Numbered from the stretch's first letter, positions 38,219 to 51,161 are shown. The stretch is DNA of 64,000 bases from Mycoplana rhizolycopersici (GCF_013378445.1 NZ_JABXYK010000001.1:124001-188000); one strand, 5' to 3'. The notes: generated by a model from the sequence alone, not told the origin. Numbers and translations: made by a program.

Positions 38219-41215
38219 TTAACCGCCGAGCGCATCCTCAAGGAACGCGGCCAGCTGTGCAAGGTGCTTGGACATCAGGCCCGTTGCCGGCGACGCGGCT
38301 GCCGGACGACCGGTGTAGCGAACACGCTGATGCTTGGCGTCGATATGGGCGAGCACCCATTCCAGGTACGGATCGATGAACGACCATGCACCCATGTTCT
38401 TCGGCTCTTCCTGGCACCAGACCATTTCCGCATGACGGAAGCGCGACAGCTCGTTGATGAGCGCCTTGGCCGGGAACGGATAGAGCTGCTCGAGACGCAG
38501 CAGGTAGATGTCGTCGATGCCGCGCTTCTCGCGCTCTTCGAGCAAGTCGTAGTAGACCTTGCCAGAGCACATGACCACGCGTCGGATCTTGGCATCCTTC
38601 TGCAGCTTGATCGGCCCGTCCTTGATGACTTCCGCGTCGTCCCACAGCAGGCGGTGGAACGAGCTTTCGCCGGCTAGCTCCGACAGGCTCGAGACCGCGC
38701 GCTTGTGGCGCAGCAGCGACTTTGGCGTCATCAGGATCAGCGGCTTGCGGAAGTCGCGCTTGATCTGCCGGCGCAGGGCATGGAAGTAGTTAGCCGGCGT
38801 CGTGCAATAGGCGACCTGCATGTTGTCTTCCGCGCAAAGCTGCAGGAAGCGCTCGAGGCGGGCGGAGGAGTGTTCCGGACCCTGGCCTTCGTAGCCGTGC
38901 GGCAGTAGGCAGACGAGACCAGACATGCGCAGCCACTTGCGTTCGCCCGACGAGATGAACTGGTCAAACACCACCTGTGCACCGTTGGCGAAGTCGCCGA
39001 ACTGGGCTTCCCACAGCGTCAGCGCGTTCGGGCGCGCCAGCGAATAGCCGTATTCGTAGCCGAGCACGGCTTCTTCGGAGAGCATCGAGTTGATGACCTC
39101 GTAGCGCGCCTGGGTCGGCGACAGGTTCGCCAGCGGGATATAGCGGTCTTCGGTCTCCTGGTCGTAGAGGACCGAGTGGCGCTGCGAGAACGTGCCGCGC
39201 TCGCAGTCCTGGCCCGACAAGCGGATCTTCGTGCCCTCGACGGCCAGCGACCCGAAGGCAAGCGCCTCGGCCATCGCCCAGTCGAGCCCTTCGCCGGATT
39301 CGATCATCTGCGCACGGTTGTCCATGAAGCGCTGGATCGTGCGGTGTGCCTTGAAGCCTTCCGGAATGGTCGAAAGCTTGCGCCCGATTTCCTTCAACTG
39401 CTTCATCGGCACCGATGTCTTGCCGCGACGCTGCTCGTCGGCATTGTCGGCGGTGCGCAGGCCCGACCACACGCCATCCAGCCAATCGGCCTTGTTCGGC
39501 TTGTAGGACTGGCCGGCATCGAACTCCTGTTCGAGCCTGGCGCGCCAGTCGGCCTTCATCTTCTCGAATTCACCCTCGGTGATCAGGCCTTCCTCGATCA
39601 GCCGCTGGCCGTAGAGCTGCACGACCGTCTTGTGGGCGCGGATCGCCTTGTACATCTTCGGCTGCGTGAACGCCGGCTCGTCGCCTTCATTGTGGCCGAA
39701 GCGGCGGTAGCAGAACATGTCGATCACGACCGGCTTGTGGAACTTCATCCGGTATTCGGTGGCGATCTTGGCGGCATAGACGACCGCTTCCGGATCGTCG
39801 CCGTTGACGTGGAAGATCGGCGCCTCGATCATCTTGGCGACGTCGGACGGATAGGGCGACGAACGCGAGAAAGCCGGATTGGTGGTGAAGCCGATCTGGT
39901 TGTTGATGATGACGTGCATCGTACCGGCAACGCGGTAGCCGCGCAGGCCGGAAAGGCCGAGGATCTCCGCGATGACGCCCTGGCCGGCAAAGGCCGCGTC
40001 GCCATGGATCAGGAGCGGCATCACCTTGGCGCGTTCGCGCAAGGGAATGATGTCACCTTCGAAGACCGTCGCCATCTGGTCCTGCTTGGCGCGGGCCTTG
40101 CCCATGACGACCGGGTTGACGATCTCCAGGTGCGACGGGTTCGCCGTCAGCGACAGGTGCACCTTGTTGTTGTCGAACTCGCGGTCGGAAGAGGCGCCGA
40201 GGTGGTATTTCACGTCGCCCGAGCCTTCGACGTCGTCAGGGGCGTAGGAGCCGCCCTTGAATTCGTGGAATATCGCCCGGTGCGGCTTCGCCATGACCTG
40301 CGAAAGCACGTTCAGGCGGCCGCGATGGGCCATGCCGAGAACGATTTCCTTCAGGCCTTCCTGGCCGCCGCGCTTGATGATCTGCTCCAGCGCCGGGATT
40401 AGCGCTTCACCGCCGTCGAGGCCGAACCGCTTGGTGCCCTTGTACTTGACGTCGATGAACTGCTCAAAGCCTTCGGATTCGATCAGCTTCTGCAGGATCG
40501 CCTTCTTGCCCTCGGGCGTGAAGTCGACGCCCTTGTCGGGGCCTTCGATGCGCTCCTGGATCCACGCCTTGATCTCCGGATCGGAGATGTGCATGAACTC
40601 GACGCCGAGCGTCGAACAATAGGTGCGCTCGAGAATTTCGAGCATCTGCGGAATGGTCGCGTATTCGAGGCCGAGCACGTTGTCGAGGAAGATCGGCCGG
40701 CTGTAGTCGGCTTCCGTGAAGCCGTAGGACTTCGGCGACAGCTCGTCATAATCCTCCACCGGATCGGCAAGGCCGAGCGGGTCGAGCTTGGCATGCAGGT
40801 GGCCGCGCATGCGGTAGGCGCGGATCATCATGATGGCGCGGACGCTGTCGCGGCTCGCCTGCTGGACGTCGCTGGCATTGACCGGAACGCCCGTCGCAAC
40901 GGCGGTTTCCTCGGCCTTTGCCTTGATCTTCTTCTCGACGACCTTCTCGACCGTGCCCCAGTCGCCATCCAGTGCGGATACGAGCTCGCCATTCGCGGCG
41001 ATCGGCCAGTTCTTCTTCTTCCACGACGCGCCCTGGGCCGCCTTGAGGACATCGGCCGGACTGTCGTCGAGCGCCTTGAAGAAACCCTGCCACTCGGGAG
41101 CTACCGAGGAGGGATCCTGTTCGAAGCGCGCATAAAGCTGTTCGATGTATGCCGCATTGGCACCGTCGAGGAACGACGTCACCTGAAACTGTTCGTTGGC
41201 GTCTTGTCTTGCCAT
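38219..41215 (-). CDS. odhA: 2-oxoglutarate dehydrogenase E1
   Basis: A 998-residue TPP-dependent E1 (SucA) that decarboxylates 2-oxoglutarate. The N-terminal motif [20 protein letters not shown] binds E2; [21 protein letters not shown] and the GHNEGDEP segment are the TPP-domain signatures. A GC hairpin (GCGGGCGC, GCGCCCGC, 41224-41240) lies 9 bases before the ATG, between it and an upstream GGAGG, so initiation may depend on mRNA structure. It follows sucD by 154 bases. Confidence 0.98.
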   Translation of the reverse strand: MARQDANEQFQVTSFLDGANAAYIEQLYARFEQDPSSVAPEWQGFFKALDDSPADVLKAAQGASWKKKNWPIAANGELVSALDGDWGTVEKVVEKKIKAKAEETAVATGVPVNASDVQQASRDSVRAIMMIRAYRMRGHLHAKLDPLGLADPVEDYDELSPKSYGFTEADYSRPIFLDNVLGLEYATIPQMLEILERTYCSTLGVEFMHISDPEIKAWIQERIEGPDKGVDFTPEGKKAILQKLIESEGFEQFIDVKYKGTKRFGLDGGEALIPALEQIIKRGGQEGLKEIVLGMAHRGRLNVLSQVMAKPHRAIFHEFKGGSYAPDDVEGSGDVKYHLGASSDREFDNNKVHLSLTANPSHLEIVNPVVMGKARAKQDQMATVFEGDIIPLRERAKVMPLLIHGDAAFAGQGVIAEILGLSGLRGYRVAGTMHVIINNQIGFTTNPAFSRSSPYPSDVAKMIEAPIFHVNGDDPEAVVYAAKIATEYRMKFHKPVVIDMFCYRRFGHNEGDEPAFTQPKMYKAIRAHKTVVQLYGQRLIEEGLITEGEFEKMKADWRARLEQEFDAGQSYKPNKADWLDGVWSGLRTADNADEQRRGKTSVPMKQLKEIGRKLSTIPEGFKAHRTIQRFMDNRAQMIESGEGLDWAMAEALAFGSLAVEGTKIRLSGQDCERGTFSQRHSVLYDQETEDRYIPLANLSPTQARYEVINSMLSEEAVLGYEYGYSLARPNALTLWEAQFGDFANGAQVVFDQFISSGERKWLRMSGLVCLLPHGYEGQGPEHSSARLERFLQLCAEDNMQVAYCTTPANYFHALRRQIKRDFRKPLILMTPKSLLRHKRAVSSLSELAGESSFHRLLWDDAEVIKDGPIKLQKDAKIRRVVMCSGKVYYDLLEEREKRGIDDIYLLRLEQLYPFPAKALINELSRFRHAEMVWCQEEPKNMGAWSFIDPYLEWVLAHIDAKHQRVRYTGRPAAASPATGLMSKHLAQLAAFLEDALGG

Positions 41216-41331
41216 GGTCGCTCGCGGGCGCCGCGCCCGCCTCCTGACTGTAATCCACCCCGGGGAAAGCGTCCGGGAGAAACGCCCGCCCGGGCTCCCG
41301 TCCTCGACGGCCCCAGGCGATGGGAAGAACA

Positions 41332-41356
41332 GGCGGCCGGCATCGTACCGGCCGCC
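41332..41356 (-). terminator. Hairpin between sucD and odhA
   Basis: GGCGGCCGG and CCGGCCGCC form a perfect 9-bp stem with a 7-base loop, 13 bases after the sucD stop. The T tract on the minus strand is weak (TGTTCTT), so partial termination or mRNA processing within the operon is more likely than full termination. Confidence 0.5.
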
Positions 41357-41369
41357 AAAGTTGTCAGTC

Positions 41370-42272
41370 TCAGCCCTTCAGGACTTCGACGAGAGTCTTG
41401 CCTAGACGCGCCGGGGAAGGCGACACCTTGATGCCTGCCGCTTCCATGGCTGCGATCTTGGATTCCGCATCGCCCTTGCCGCCGGAGACGACAGCGCCGG
41501 CGTGGCCCATGGTGCGGCCCTTCGGCGCCGTACGGCCCGCGATGAAGCCGGCCATCGGCTTCTTGCGGCCCTTCTTGGCTTCGTCGATCAGGAACTGGGC
41601 TGCGTCCTCTTCGGCCGATCCGCCGATTTCGCCGATCATGATGATCGAGGTCGTGGCTTCGTCGGCGAGGAACATCTCCAACACGTCGATGAACTCGGTG
41701 CCCTTGACCGGATCGCCGCCGATGCCGACAGCCGTCGTCTGGCCGAGGCCTTCGTTCGACGTCTGGAACACGGCCTCATAGGTCAGCGTGCCTGAGCGCG
41801 AAACGATGCCGACCGAACCCTTGCGGAAGATCGAACCCGGCATGATGCCGATCTTGCACTCTTCCGGGGTCAGGATGCCCGGGCAGTTCGGGCCGAGCAG
41901 GCGCGAGTTGGAACGGTCGAGGCGGGCCTTGACGCGCACCATGTCCATGACCGGGATGCCCTCGGTGATGCAGGTGATGAACGGGATCTCGGCGTCGATC
42001 GCCTCGATGATCGCGTCCGCGGCACCTGCCGGCGGAACGTAGATCACGGAAGCATCTGCGCCGGTCTTTTCCTTGCCTTCGGCAACCGAAGCGAAGATCG
42101 GCAGGGTTTCGCCCTTCGAGCCGGTCCAGGTTTCGCCACCCTTCTTCGGGTGGATGCCGCCGACCATCTGCGTGCCGTAATAGGCGAGCGCCTGTTCTGT
42201 GTGGAAGGTACCGGTCTTGCCGGTAAGGCCCTGAACGAGAACCTTGGTATTCTTGTTGACGAGAATAGACAT
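41370..42272 (-). CDS. sucD: Succinyl-CoA ligase alpha subunit
   Basis: A 300-residue subunit that binds CoA and carries the phosphohistidine (His257, [10 protein letters not shown]). [14 protein letters not shown] and [12 protein letters not shown] are typical. With SucC it makes succinate, CoA and a nucleoside triphosphate from succinyl-CoA. It lies 16 bases after sucC. Confidence 0.98.
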   Translation of the reverse strand: MSILVNKNTKVLVQGLTGKTGTFHTEQALAYYGTQMVGGIHPKKGGETWTGSKGETLPIFASVAEGKEKTGADASVIYVPPAGAADAIIEAIDAEIPFITCITEGIPVMDMVRVKARLDRSNSRLLGPNCPGILTPEECKIGIMPGSIFRKGSVGIVSRSGTLTYEAVFQTSNEGLGQTTAVGIGGDPVKGTEFIDVLEMFLADEATTSIIMIGEIGGSAEEDAAQFLIDEAKKGRKKPMAGFIAGRTAPKGRTMGHAGAVVSGGKGDAESKIAAMEAAGIKVSPSPARLGKTLVEVLKG

Positions 42273-42288
42273 GTATCAGGTCCTCAAA

Positions 42289-43482
<1,194 letters not shown>

Positions 43483-43512
43483 GGAAAATTTCCTCTCTCT
43501 TGGCCGAAGCGA

Positions 43513-44547
<1,035 letters not shown>

Positions 44548-44573
44548 TTAGCGCCCAAAGCCTTAAATATCAA

Positions 44574-44601
44574 CTAATACTTTTTGAGGTAGGTATTTCA
44601 A
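44574..44601 (-). promoter_or_regulatory. Putative sigma-70 promoter of the mdh operon
   Basis: Read on the minus strand: TTGAAA (44601-44596), 16-base spacer, TATTAG (44579-44574). It lies in the AT-rich gap about 100 bases before the mdh start. A second candidate, TTGATA with TAATCC 17 bases later, is closer to the gene. Confidence 0.45.
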
Positions 44602-44615
44602 TCGGTTAGATGACA

Positions 44616-44641
44616 AAATTCTTACGTAAACGTAAGAATTT
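44616..44641 (-). terminator. Terminator of zapE
   Basis: AAATTCTTACG and CGTAAGAATTT form a perfect 11-bp stem with a four-base loop, 14 bases after the zapE stop. On the minus strand TTTTGTCATCT follows. The stem is AT-rich, so strength is uncertain. Confidence 0.6.
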
Positions 44642-44655
44642 ATGTCGCGAGATCG

Positions 44656-45837
44656 TCACAATTCATTCATTCTGCGGTGATGGTTCTCGGCATATTCCAC
44701 GCTGCGGATCTCGATCAGGCGCGAAACCGTGCGGTCGAACTCGAAACCTTCGGTCCCCTTCTTGGCCACCAGCAGGCTTTCCGGCGCGGCCGCGGCGGAC
44801 GCGAACAACCGAGCGCCGTGATCGTAGATCGTGTCGACGAGATTGATGAAACGCTTCGTCTCGTTGCGTCGATCCGGTCCGAGAAAGGGGATATGATCGA
44901 GGAAGATGGTATCGTAGCGTTCCAGCACCGCCAGATAGTCGGCAGCCCCCAGCGGTCTTTCGCAGAGGTCGGAAAAAGAAAAGCGCGCGGCTCGCCCGGC
45001 GGCGGCCGGAACCGCGATCTTCCGCCCGCGGAACGCGATCGCCGAGGGCTCCGCCGCCTGGCCCGCCGTTTCGCGCAGCCATGCCTTGTCCATTGCCCGG
45101 TCCGCATCAGCGCCCAGCGGATAGCGAAAGACCGGCAGGCCCTCGTCCTTCTCCAGCCGGTAGTCCGTACCGTTGTCCAGCGCGACGATATCGACGTGCT
45201 TCTTCAGGAGATCGACGAAAGGGAGGAACAGGCCGCGATTGAGGCCGTCCTTGTAGAGATTGTCGGGCTCAACGTTCGAGGTCGCGACAAGAATGCACCC
45301 ACGTGCGAACAATTCGCCGAACAGTCGCGACAGGATCATGGCGTCGGCAATGTCGGTGACGGAGAATTCATCGAAGCAGAGCAGCCGCGCCTCCCCGATC
45401 AGCGCCTCCGCTACCGGCGGCACCGGGTCAGCCTGCTTGGTCTCGCCGTTTTTCAGCTTCTGGCGATGCTTGTGGATGCGGTCGTGCACATCGGCCATGA
45501 ACTCGTGGAAGTGCGCCCTGCGCTTGCGCTTGATCGGCACCAGCGAAAAGAACAGGTCCATCAGCATGGTCTTGCCGCGACCGACGCCGCCATGGATGTA
45601 GAGCCCGCGCGGAACGGCCGACTTCTCGGGCTTGCGTGCGGCGAAAAGCCAGCCCAGCGCGCTCGACTTTCGCGCCGGCCGCTGCGCCTGGATCGCCTGC
45701 AGCAGCGCGTCGAACCGCAGCGCCATATGCGCCTGCACCGGATCGGGCTGCAGGTCGCCGGCAGCAACCATCGCCTTCAGCTTGTCGGATACGCCGTGCT
45801 CGGGATGAGCGGAGACCTTGTCCCAATCCTGTTTCAT
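44656..45837 (-). CDS. zapE: Cell division protein ZapE (AFG1-like ATPase)
   Basis: A 393-residue AFG1/ZapE ATPase. Walker A GGVGRGKTM, Walker B CFDEFSVTDIADAMIL, sensor ATSNVEPDNLY and the C-terminal SFSDLCERPLGAADYLA are diagnostic. In E. coli ZapE modulates the Z-ring; mitochondrial AFG1 helps respiratory complex turnover, which fits the sdh and mdh neighbours, though this is only suggestive. The ATG at 45837 is preferred to a GTG two codons upstream. Confidence 0.95.
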   Translation of the reverse strand: MKQDWDKVSAHPEHGVSDKLKAMVAAGDLQPDPVQAHMALRFDALLQAIQAQRPARKSSALGWLFAARKPEKSAVPRGLYIHGGVGRGKTMLMDLFFSLVPIKRKRRAHFHEFMADVHDRIHKHRQKLKNGETKQADPVPPVAEALIGEARLLCFDEFSVTDIADAMILSRLFGELFARGCILVATSNVEPDNLYKDGLNRGLFLPFVDLLKKHVDIVALDNGTDYRLEKDEGLPVFRYPLGADADRAMDKAWLRETAGQAAEPSAIAFRGRKIAVPAAAGRAARFSFSDLCERPLGAADYLAVLERYDTIFLDHIPFLGPDRRNETKRFINLVDTIYDHGARLFASAAAAPESLLVAKKGTEGFEFDRTVSRLIEIRSVEYAENHHRRMNEL

Positions 45838-45879
45838 GGGCACCGCAGCAGATCTCCGTGACAGTCTATTTCGCTTCGA

Positions 45880-46434
45880 TCAGCGCGACAGGCTAACCGG
45901 CTGGCCGCCCGTGGTCGATCCGTCGAACCGGGAATCGGCGGTCCTGTAGAGCCGTGCAATGGCGTTGCCGTCGCGATCCTTGATAACGACCTGCTTGCCG
46001 GCCACTTCCCAGGACCCCATCTGCGTCAGCTCGCCGGCGCAGCCGCGCGTGCCGCCGCGCGAGCCAGAACCGAGGTTGGTCAGCGTCAGGAACATGTCAC
46101 AGGAGGTCGGGCCGTTGCTGACCCGCCAGTTGCCGACCATGGCTTCCTTCTTGACGTCCATGCCGGCGGCGGATGCTCCGCCGTCAGCGCCCGGCATGCC
46201 GCCGGCGCCCGGCGTCGCCATCGCTGTATCGGTCGTGGGCGCCACGGGGAACTGCGAGCCGCCGGTCGTGCTGGTGGAGGGATCGGGAAGCTGGCTGGAG
46301 GAGACCGAGCCGACCGGTGCGGGCTGCAACGGAGCCGTCGGCTGCGTGTCGATGCCGCCCATGGAGGAGGTCCGCTGGCAACCCGTCACCGCAAGCGCCA
46401 TCATCAGTCCACCTGCCATATGTACAATCCGCAT
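45880..46434 (-). CDS. omp19: Omp19-like outer-membrane lipoprotein, AprI/Inh protease-inhibitor domain
   Basis: A 184-residue lipoprotein. The signal peptide ends in ALAVTG with lipidated Cys19. A Pro/Ser/Thr/Gly-rich linker (about 22-90) precedes an Inh/AprI beta-barrel with MVGNWRVSNG, a likely disulfide pair (TSCDMF, RGCAGEL) and SRFDGSTTGGQPVSLSR at the end, very close to the end of Brucella Omp19. Brucella Omp19 inhibits proteases. The ATG at 46434 gives a proper lipoprotein signal; the open frame extends further without one. Confidence 0.88.
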   Translation of the reverse strand: MRIVHMAGGLMMALAVTGCQRTSSMGGIDTQPTAPLQPAPVGSVSSSQLPDPSTSTTGGSQFPVAPTTDTAMATPGAGGMPGADGGASAAGMDVKKEAMVGNWRVSNGPTSCDMFLTLTNLGSGSRGGTRGCAGELTQMGSWEVAGKQVVIKDRDGNAIARLYRTADSRFDGSTTGGQPVSLSR

Positions 46435-46593
46435 GTCGAAACTCCTGCCCCTTCGTCGATGCCCTGGATAAGCGACAATCATGGCGGCTTAACGTGAATC
46501 GCCCGTTTAAATCAAGTGTTGGCCGGAAATGTTTCATCGTGGCACAACTGCGACCGCGCCCGGCTCGGCAAGCATTGCGACTGCCGGACATGA

Positions 46594-46620
46594 AAATGCC
46601 GGGCAACGAGCCCGGCATTT
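46594..46620 (-). terminator. Terminator of the sdh operon
   Basis: AAATGCCGGG and CCCGGCATTT form a perfect 10-bp stem with a seven-base loop, 33 bases after the sdhB stop, followed by TCATGTCC on the minus strand with TTTT at the stem end. Confidence 0.8.
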
Positions 46621-46652
46621 CCCATTCATGCGATAGCGGCAGCCGCAGCCCG

Positions 46653-47432
46653 TCAGAGCCGACGCTCGACCAGCATCTTCTTGATCTCGCCGATTGCCTT
46701 GGCCGGGTTCAGTCCCTTCGGGCAGGCCTGCGCGCAGTTCATGATCGTGTGGCAGCGGTAGAGGCGGAACGGATCCTCGAGATTGTCGAGACGCTCGCCG
46801 GTGGCCTCGTCCCGGCTGTCGATCAACCAGCGATAGGCCTGCAGCAGCACGGCCGGGCCGAGATAACGGTCGCCGTTCCACCAGTAGCTCGGACAGGAGG
46901 TCGAGCAGCAGGCGCAAAGGATGCACTCGTAGAGGCCATCGAGCTTCTGACGATCCTCGTGGCTCTGCTTCCATTCCTTCGCCGGCGTCGGCGAAACCGT
47001 CTTCAGCCACGGCTCGATCGAGCGGTGCTGCGCGTAGAAATGCGTCAGGTCGGGCACCAGATCCTTCACGACGGGCATGTGCGGCAGCGGGTAGACCTTC
47101 ACCGTCCCGTCCACCTCGTCCATGCCCTTGGTGCAGGCGAGCGTGTTGGTGCCGTCGATGTTCATCGCGCAGGAGCCGCAGATGCCTTCGCGGCAGGAGC
47201 GGCGCAGCGTCAGCGTCGGGTCGATCTTGTTCTTGATGTAAAGCAGCGCGTCCAGCACCATCGGGCCGCAGTCGTCGACATCGACATAGAACGTGTCGAT
47301 CGACGGGTTCTTGCCGTCGTCCGGGCTCCAGCGGTAGATGCGGAACTCGCGGGTGTTGGTGGCGCCGGCCGGCTTCGGCCAGACCTTGCCTTCGGTCATC
47401 TGCGAGTTCTTCGGGAGAGCGAGTTCAACCAT
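46653..47432 (-). CDS. sdhB: Succinate dehydrogenase iron-sulfur subunit
   Basis: A 259-residue subunit with three clusters: the [2Fe-2S] site [12 protein letters not shown] with a later LAC, the [4Fe-4S]/[3Fe-4S] sites [16 protein letters not shown] and [17 protein letters not shown]. It passes electrons from SdhA to ubiquinone at the inner membrane. Last of sdhCDAB, 17 bases after sdhA. Confidence 0.98.
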   Translation of the reverse strand: MVELALPKNSQMTEGKVWPKPAGATNTREFRIYRWSPDDGKNPSIDTFYVDVDDCGPMVLDALLYIKNKIDPTLTLRRSCREGICGSCAMNIDGTNTLACTKGMDEVDGTVKVYPLPHMPVVKDLVPDLTHFYAQHRSIEPWLKTVSPTPAKEWKQSHEDRQKLDGLYECILCACCSTSCPSYWWNGDRYLGPAVLLQAYRWLIDSRDEATGERLDNLEDPFRLYRCHTIMNCAQACPKGLNPAKAIGEIKKMLVERRL

Positions 47433-47449
47433 GTCCAGCTACCTCGGGA

Positions 47450-49291
47450 TCAATAGACGCGAGCCTTGGGCGCGATCTTCTTCGGATCGATCCCTTCGGC
47501 GATGAGGTCGGTATGGACCGGCCGGTAGTCGAGCTTGACGTTGCCGTTCGCATCCACCCAGGACAGCGTGTGCTTGCGCCAGTTGACGTCGTCGCGGCCG
47601 CCGAGCGGGCCGTCCTTGTAGTCCTCGCGGGCATGCGCGCCGCGGCTTTCCTTGCGCGCTTCCGCGCCGACGACGGTGGTGATGGCGTTGGCCATCAGGT
47701 TCTCCAGCTCCAGTGTTTCCACCAGGTCGGAGTTCCAGATCAGCGAACGGTCGGTGACCTTGATGTCGGCCATCTCGTCCCAGATCTCCTTCATGCGGCG
47801 GCAGCCGTTTTCGAGAGATTCCTGGGTACGGAAGACGGCCGCGTCTTCCTGCATGGTGCGCTGCATCTTGTCGCGCAGCACCGCCGTCGGCGTGCCGCCG
47901 CTGGCGTAGCGCAGCTTGTCGAAGCGCTCCATGATCTTGTCGCAGGCCGCCTTGTCGAGGGCGGGGATGGGCTCTTCGCGGTTGATTACCTCGCCGGCTC
48001 GGATCGCAGCCGCGCGGCCGAAGACCACAAGGTCGATCAGCGAGTTGGAGCCCAGGCGGTTCGCGCCGTGTACCGAGGCACAGCCGGCCTCGCCGACGGC
48101 CATCAGGCCGGGTGCGACGCGCTCAGGATTGGCGCTGTCGGCATTGAGAACCTCGCCCCAGAAGTTCGTCGGCACGCCGCCCATGTTGTAGTGGACGGTC
48201 GGAAGAACCGGGATCGGCTCGCGGGTGACGTCGACGCCGGCAAAGATCTTGGCGCTTTCCGAAATGCCGGGAAGACGCTCGTGCAGCACGGCCGGATCGA
48301 GATGGTCGAGATGCAGGAAGATGTGGTCCTTGTTCTTGCCGACACCGCGGCCTTCGCGGATTTCCAGCGTCATGCAGCGCGAGACGACGTCGCGCGAGGC
48401 TAGGTCCTTGGCCGACGGCGCATAGCGCTCCATGAAGCGCTCGCCCTCGGAATTGACGAGATAGCCGCCCTCGCCGCGGGCACCCTCGGTGATCAGGCAG
48501 CCGGAACCGTAGATGCCGGTCGGATGGAACTGCACGAACTCCATGTCCTGCAGCGGCAGGCCGGCACGGGCAATCATGCCGCCGCCGTCGCCGGTGCAGG
48601 TGTGCGCCGACGTCGCCGAGAAGTAGGCGCGGCCGTAGCCGCCCGTCGCCAGCACGACCATCTTGGCCGAGAAGCGATGGATCGTGCCGTCGTCCAGGTT
48701 CCAGGCGACGACGCCGGTGCAGCGGCCGTCGGGCGACATGATCAAGTCGAGCGCAAAGTACTCGATGAAGAACTCGGCGTTGTTGCGCAGCGACTGGCCG
48801 TAGAGCGTGTGCAGGATGGCGTGGCCGGTACGGTCGGCGACCGCACAGGTGCGCTGCACCGGCGGGCCTTCGCCGTAGTTCTGCATGTGGCCGCCGAACG
48901 GCCGCTGGTAGATCTTGCCTTCCTCGTTGCGCGAGAAGGGAACGCCGTAGTGCTCGAGCTCATAGACCGCCTTCGGCGCTTCCATGGCGAGGTACTGCAT
49001 GGCGTCGACGTCGCCGAGCCAGTCCGAACCCTTCACGGTATCGTAGAGGTGCCACTGCCAGCTGTCCGGCGTCATGTTCTGCAGGGAGGCGGCGATGCCG
49101 CCCTGGGCTGCGACCGTGTGCGAACGGGTCGGGAAGACCTTGGTGATGCAGGCCGTGCGGAAACCCTGCTCGGCCATGCCGAGGGTGGCGCGAAGACCCG
49201 CGCCGCCCGCGCCGACCACGACCACGTCATAGGCGTGATCGACATACTGATAGGCTTTGCCGTTCGTCGCCGGCGAGGAGTTCGGTGCCAT
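47450..49291 (-). CDS. sdhA: Succinate dehydrogenase flavoprotein subunit
   Basis: A 613-residue flavoprotein that oxidises succinate to fumarate. The FAD loop [12 protein letters not shown], His58 for covalent FAD ([11 protein letters not shown]), HPTGIYGSG and the catalytic Arg region [10 protein letters not shown] are visible. It starts six bases after the sdhD stop. Confidence 0.98.
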   Translation of the reverse strand: MAPNSSPATNGKAYQYVDHAYDVVVVGAGGAGLRATLGMAEQGFRTACITKVFPTRSHTVAAQGGIAASLQNMTPDSWQWHLYDTVKGSDWLGDVDAMQYLAMEAPKAVYELEHYGVPFSRNEEGKIYQRPFGGHMQNYGEGPPVQRTCAVADRTGHAILHTLYGQSLRNNAEFFIEYFALDLIMSPDGRCTGVVAWNLDDGTIHRFSAKMVVLATGGYGRAYFSATSAHTCTGDGGGMIARAGLPLQDMEFVQFHPTGIYGSGCLITEGARGEGGYLVNSEGERFMERYAPSAKDLASRDVVSRCMTLEIREGRGVGKNKDHIFLHLDHLDPAVLHERLPGISESAKIFAGVDVTREPIPVLPTVHYNMGGVPTNFWGEVLNADSANPERVAPGLMAVGEAGCASVHGANRLGSNSLIDLVVFGRAAAIRAGEVINREEPIPALDKAACDKIMERFDKLRYASGGTPTAVLRDKMQRTMQEDAAVFRTQESLENGCRRMKEIWDEMADIKVTDRSLIWNSDLVETLELENLMANAITTVVGAEARKESRGAHAREDYKDGPLGGRDDVNWRKHTLSWVDANGNVKLDYRPVHTDLIAEGIDPKKIAPKARVY

Positions 49292-49297
49292 GGTGAA

Positions 49298-49678
49298 TTA
49301 TCCTGCGAAAGCGATCTTCAGGACGGCGAAGAGACAGAGCCCGCCGATGAGAGCCGCAAAGAAGGTATTGAGCATCAGAAGTCCGATCTTCGGGCCTTCC
49401 GCGTGGACGTAGTCCTCGATGATGACCTGCATGCCGAGCTTCATGTGATAGATGCCGGAGATCACGACGAGCGCCATGACGACGGCTACGACCGGATGCG
49501 ACAGCGCCGCGCGCACTTCCGCATAAGGTGCGCCGGCATAGCAGACGACGAAGCCGATGAAGAAGAGAAGCAGCGGCACGTTAGCGACTGCCGTCAGCCG
49601 CTGGCGCCAGAAGTGCTCCGTTCCGTCCTTGGCCGAGCCGAGGCCGCGGACGCGGCCGAGAGGTGTACGCATGTCCAT
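49298..49678 (-). CDS. sdhD: Succinate dehydrogenase membrane anchor subunit
   Basis: A 126-residue protein with three membrane helices (about 30-50, 60-80 and 96-122). The haem-ligand region is [19 protein letters not shown]. The ATG at 49678, with GAGG upstream, lies 11 bases after the sdhC stop; a second ATG two codons later is also possible. Confidence 0.95.
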   Translation of the reverse strand: MDMRTPLGRVRGLGSAKDGTEHFWRQRLTAVANVPLLLFFIGFVVCYAGAPYAEVRAALSHPVVAVVMALVVISGIYHMKLGMQVIIEDYVHAEGPKIGLLMLNTFFAALIGGLCLFAVLKIAFAG

Positions 49679-49689
49679 GTCAGTAATCC

Positions 49690-50082
49690 TCAGCGCACCA
49701 GGAAGCCGATCACCCAGGTCAGCACCGTAAGCGCGACCGAGACGATGGGCATGATCTTGGCGATCTTCGTGGAGAGGTGCTTCTCGTAGCCGTGCCCCGT
49801 ATCCCAGACGAAATGGCGCAGGCCTCCGAGCATGTGATGGAACAGGGCCCAGGTGTAGCCGAACAGGATCACCATGCCGATCCAGGTCCCGAAGAACCAG
49901 CTGACCCAGTTGTAGTAGCCCTCCCCCATCGCCGCCGCGATCAGCCACCAGGCAACGAGGACGGTGCCGAAGTAGAGTGCGCCGCCGGTGATGCGATGCA
50001 CGATCGACATGACCATGGTGGGGATAGGCTTGTAGATTTGGAGATGCGGCGAGAGCGGCCGGCCTTTTGTGACATTCGTCAT
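49690..50082 (-). CDS. sdhC: Succinate dehydrogenase cytochrome b556 subunit
   Basis: A 130-residue subunit with three helices. [12 protein letters not shown] and SIVHRITG are the SdhC signature, and the haem ligand is in [13 protein letters not shown]. The ATG at 50082 has GTGAGGGTTCT upstream. It starts the sdhCDAB operon. Confidence 0.96.
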   Translation of the reverse strand: MTNVTKGRPLSPHLQIYKPIPTMVMSIVHRITGGALYFGTVLVAWWLIAAAMGEGYYNWVSWFFGTWIGMVILFGYTWALFHHMLGGLRHFVWDTGHGYEKHLSTKIAKIMPIVSVALTVLTWVIGFLVR

Positions 50083-50393
50083 CAGAACCCTCACGGAAAT
50101 TCCGGAGAACGGCCGCGAAAACTGGACGATTTTACTCCGGAATTGCACTTGGTTTGTGCAGTATGCAGTGATTGCGACGTTTAATCACAGGAATGCGGAA
50201 CCACAAGTGTCATTGCACTGCAAAATCAATTTAATCGATTAGGACGAAATTGTGGCACCCCGCGCGAGCCATTGCGGCGTTAACCATTGTTAACGAATAT
50301 GACCGCCGCGTTAACCAAACCCGTGACTTTCCTGAGAAACTGGGCAAAAGTGGCTTCCAGGAACCGTTCAGCGTAAACCGGAGGCGAAACAGA
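50083..50393. promoter_or_regulatory. Divergent control region between sdhC and the Arg/Asn-rich secreted protein; CtrA-like TTAACCAT motif
   Basis: The 311-base AT-rich gap has no supported gene. It must hold the sdh promoter (minus) and a plus-strand promoter. TTAACCATTGTTAAC (50280-50294) contains TTAACCAT, the CtrA half-site reported in Rhizobiales, but the TTAA halves are six, not seven, bases apart. A further GTTAACC occurs at 50310-50316. Confidence 0.4.
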
Positions 50394-51119
50394 ATGAGTC
50401 TGTTTTCCAGAGCCTGCATGACTGCAATCGCGCTCGCCGCCACATTTCCCCTGATGCTGGCACAACCTGCAGCGGCGCGGGACCGTCATGAGGGCGGCGG
50501 CAACCGCAGCTTTTCCAACTCGAACGTCAGCGGCGGCAACATGCCCCGTGATCGCCATTGGAAGCGCAAGCACGACGCCCGCAACAACGACCGAGACGGG
50601 CGGCGCGATCGCCACTGGAACCGCGATCGGAACTTTGCGGGCCGGGACGTCCAGGGCGGCAACGTCTTCACCGACAACTGGCGCTGGCGGCGCGACTGGC
50701 GTGCCGGAAACGACTGGGGCCAGAGAAACGACCGGGGCCAGAGAAACGATTGGCGCAACGATGCGAACCGCCGCCATGCCGGATCGATCTGGCGCAACGA
50801 CGCGTGGCGCGGTCCTGCGCGGCCTTACTATGCCCGCCCCTATTACGAAGGCTCGGCCCGACCGTATTACGCCGGGCAAAGCGCCGGCCGCGAGCACTTC
50901 ACCAACAATTTCTACGGCGGCTCGATTTCCGCCTACGAAGACCCGGGCAACGGCAACTATTTCTATGTCGACAATTACTATGACGAGATCGGTGATGCGG
51001 GCGGCAACTACATGCCCGCGCTTCGTGCTGCCAACAATGCCAAGGTCGTCGTCGTAACACCCGAAACCGAAACTGCCGCCTGCAGCTTCGAAGCGGGCGT
51101 CTGCGTGATCAGGCCCTGA
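50394..51119 (+). CDS. Secreted Arg/Asn/Asp/Trp-rich low-complexity protein
   Basis: A 241-residue protein. MSLFSRACMTAIALAATFPL with AQPAAARD is a Sec signal peptide. The mature part is dominated by Arg, Asn, Asp, Gly and Trp (for example RDRHWNRDRN, GQRNDRGQRNDW), then Tyr/Pro-rich repeats (RPYYARPYYE, ARPYYAG) and a more ordered C-terminus with two cysteines (AACSFEAGVC). It suggests a periplasmic or surface protein, possibly binding polyanions or metals; no family is recognised. GGAGG precedes the ATG at 50394. Composition is unlike its neighbours. Confidence 0.75.
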   Translation: MSLFSRACMTAIALAATFPLMLAQPAAARDRHEGGGNRSFSNSNVSGGNMPRDRHWKRKHDARNNDRDGRRDRHWNRDRNFAGRDVQGGNVFTDNWRWRRDWRAGNDWGQRNDRGQRNDWRNDANRRHAGSIWRNDAWRGPARPYYARPYYEGSARPYYAGQSAGREHFTNNFYGGSISAYEDPGNGNYFYVDNYYDEIGDAGGNYMPALRAANNAKVVVVTPETETAACSFEAGVCVIRP

Positions 51120-51137
51120 GCAAGAGGACCTCGAGAA

Positions 51138-51161
51138 GAGGGATAGGCCAGCCTATCCCTC
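51138..51161. repeat. Perfect 11-bp inverted repeat spanning the ABC-F stop codon
   Basis: GAGGGATAGGC, two bases, GCCTATCCCTC. It includes the stop codon of the ABC-F gene and lies 19 bases after the convergent secreted-protein gene. No T tract follows on either strand, so it may be a bidirectional hairpin rather than a classical terminator. Confidence 0.5.

Noticed and set aside
39176-40402. A 408-codon plus-strand frame inside odhA
   Set aside because: Antisense shadow; odhA motifs are intact on the minus strand.
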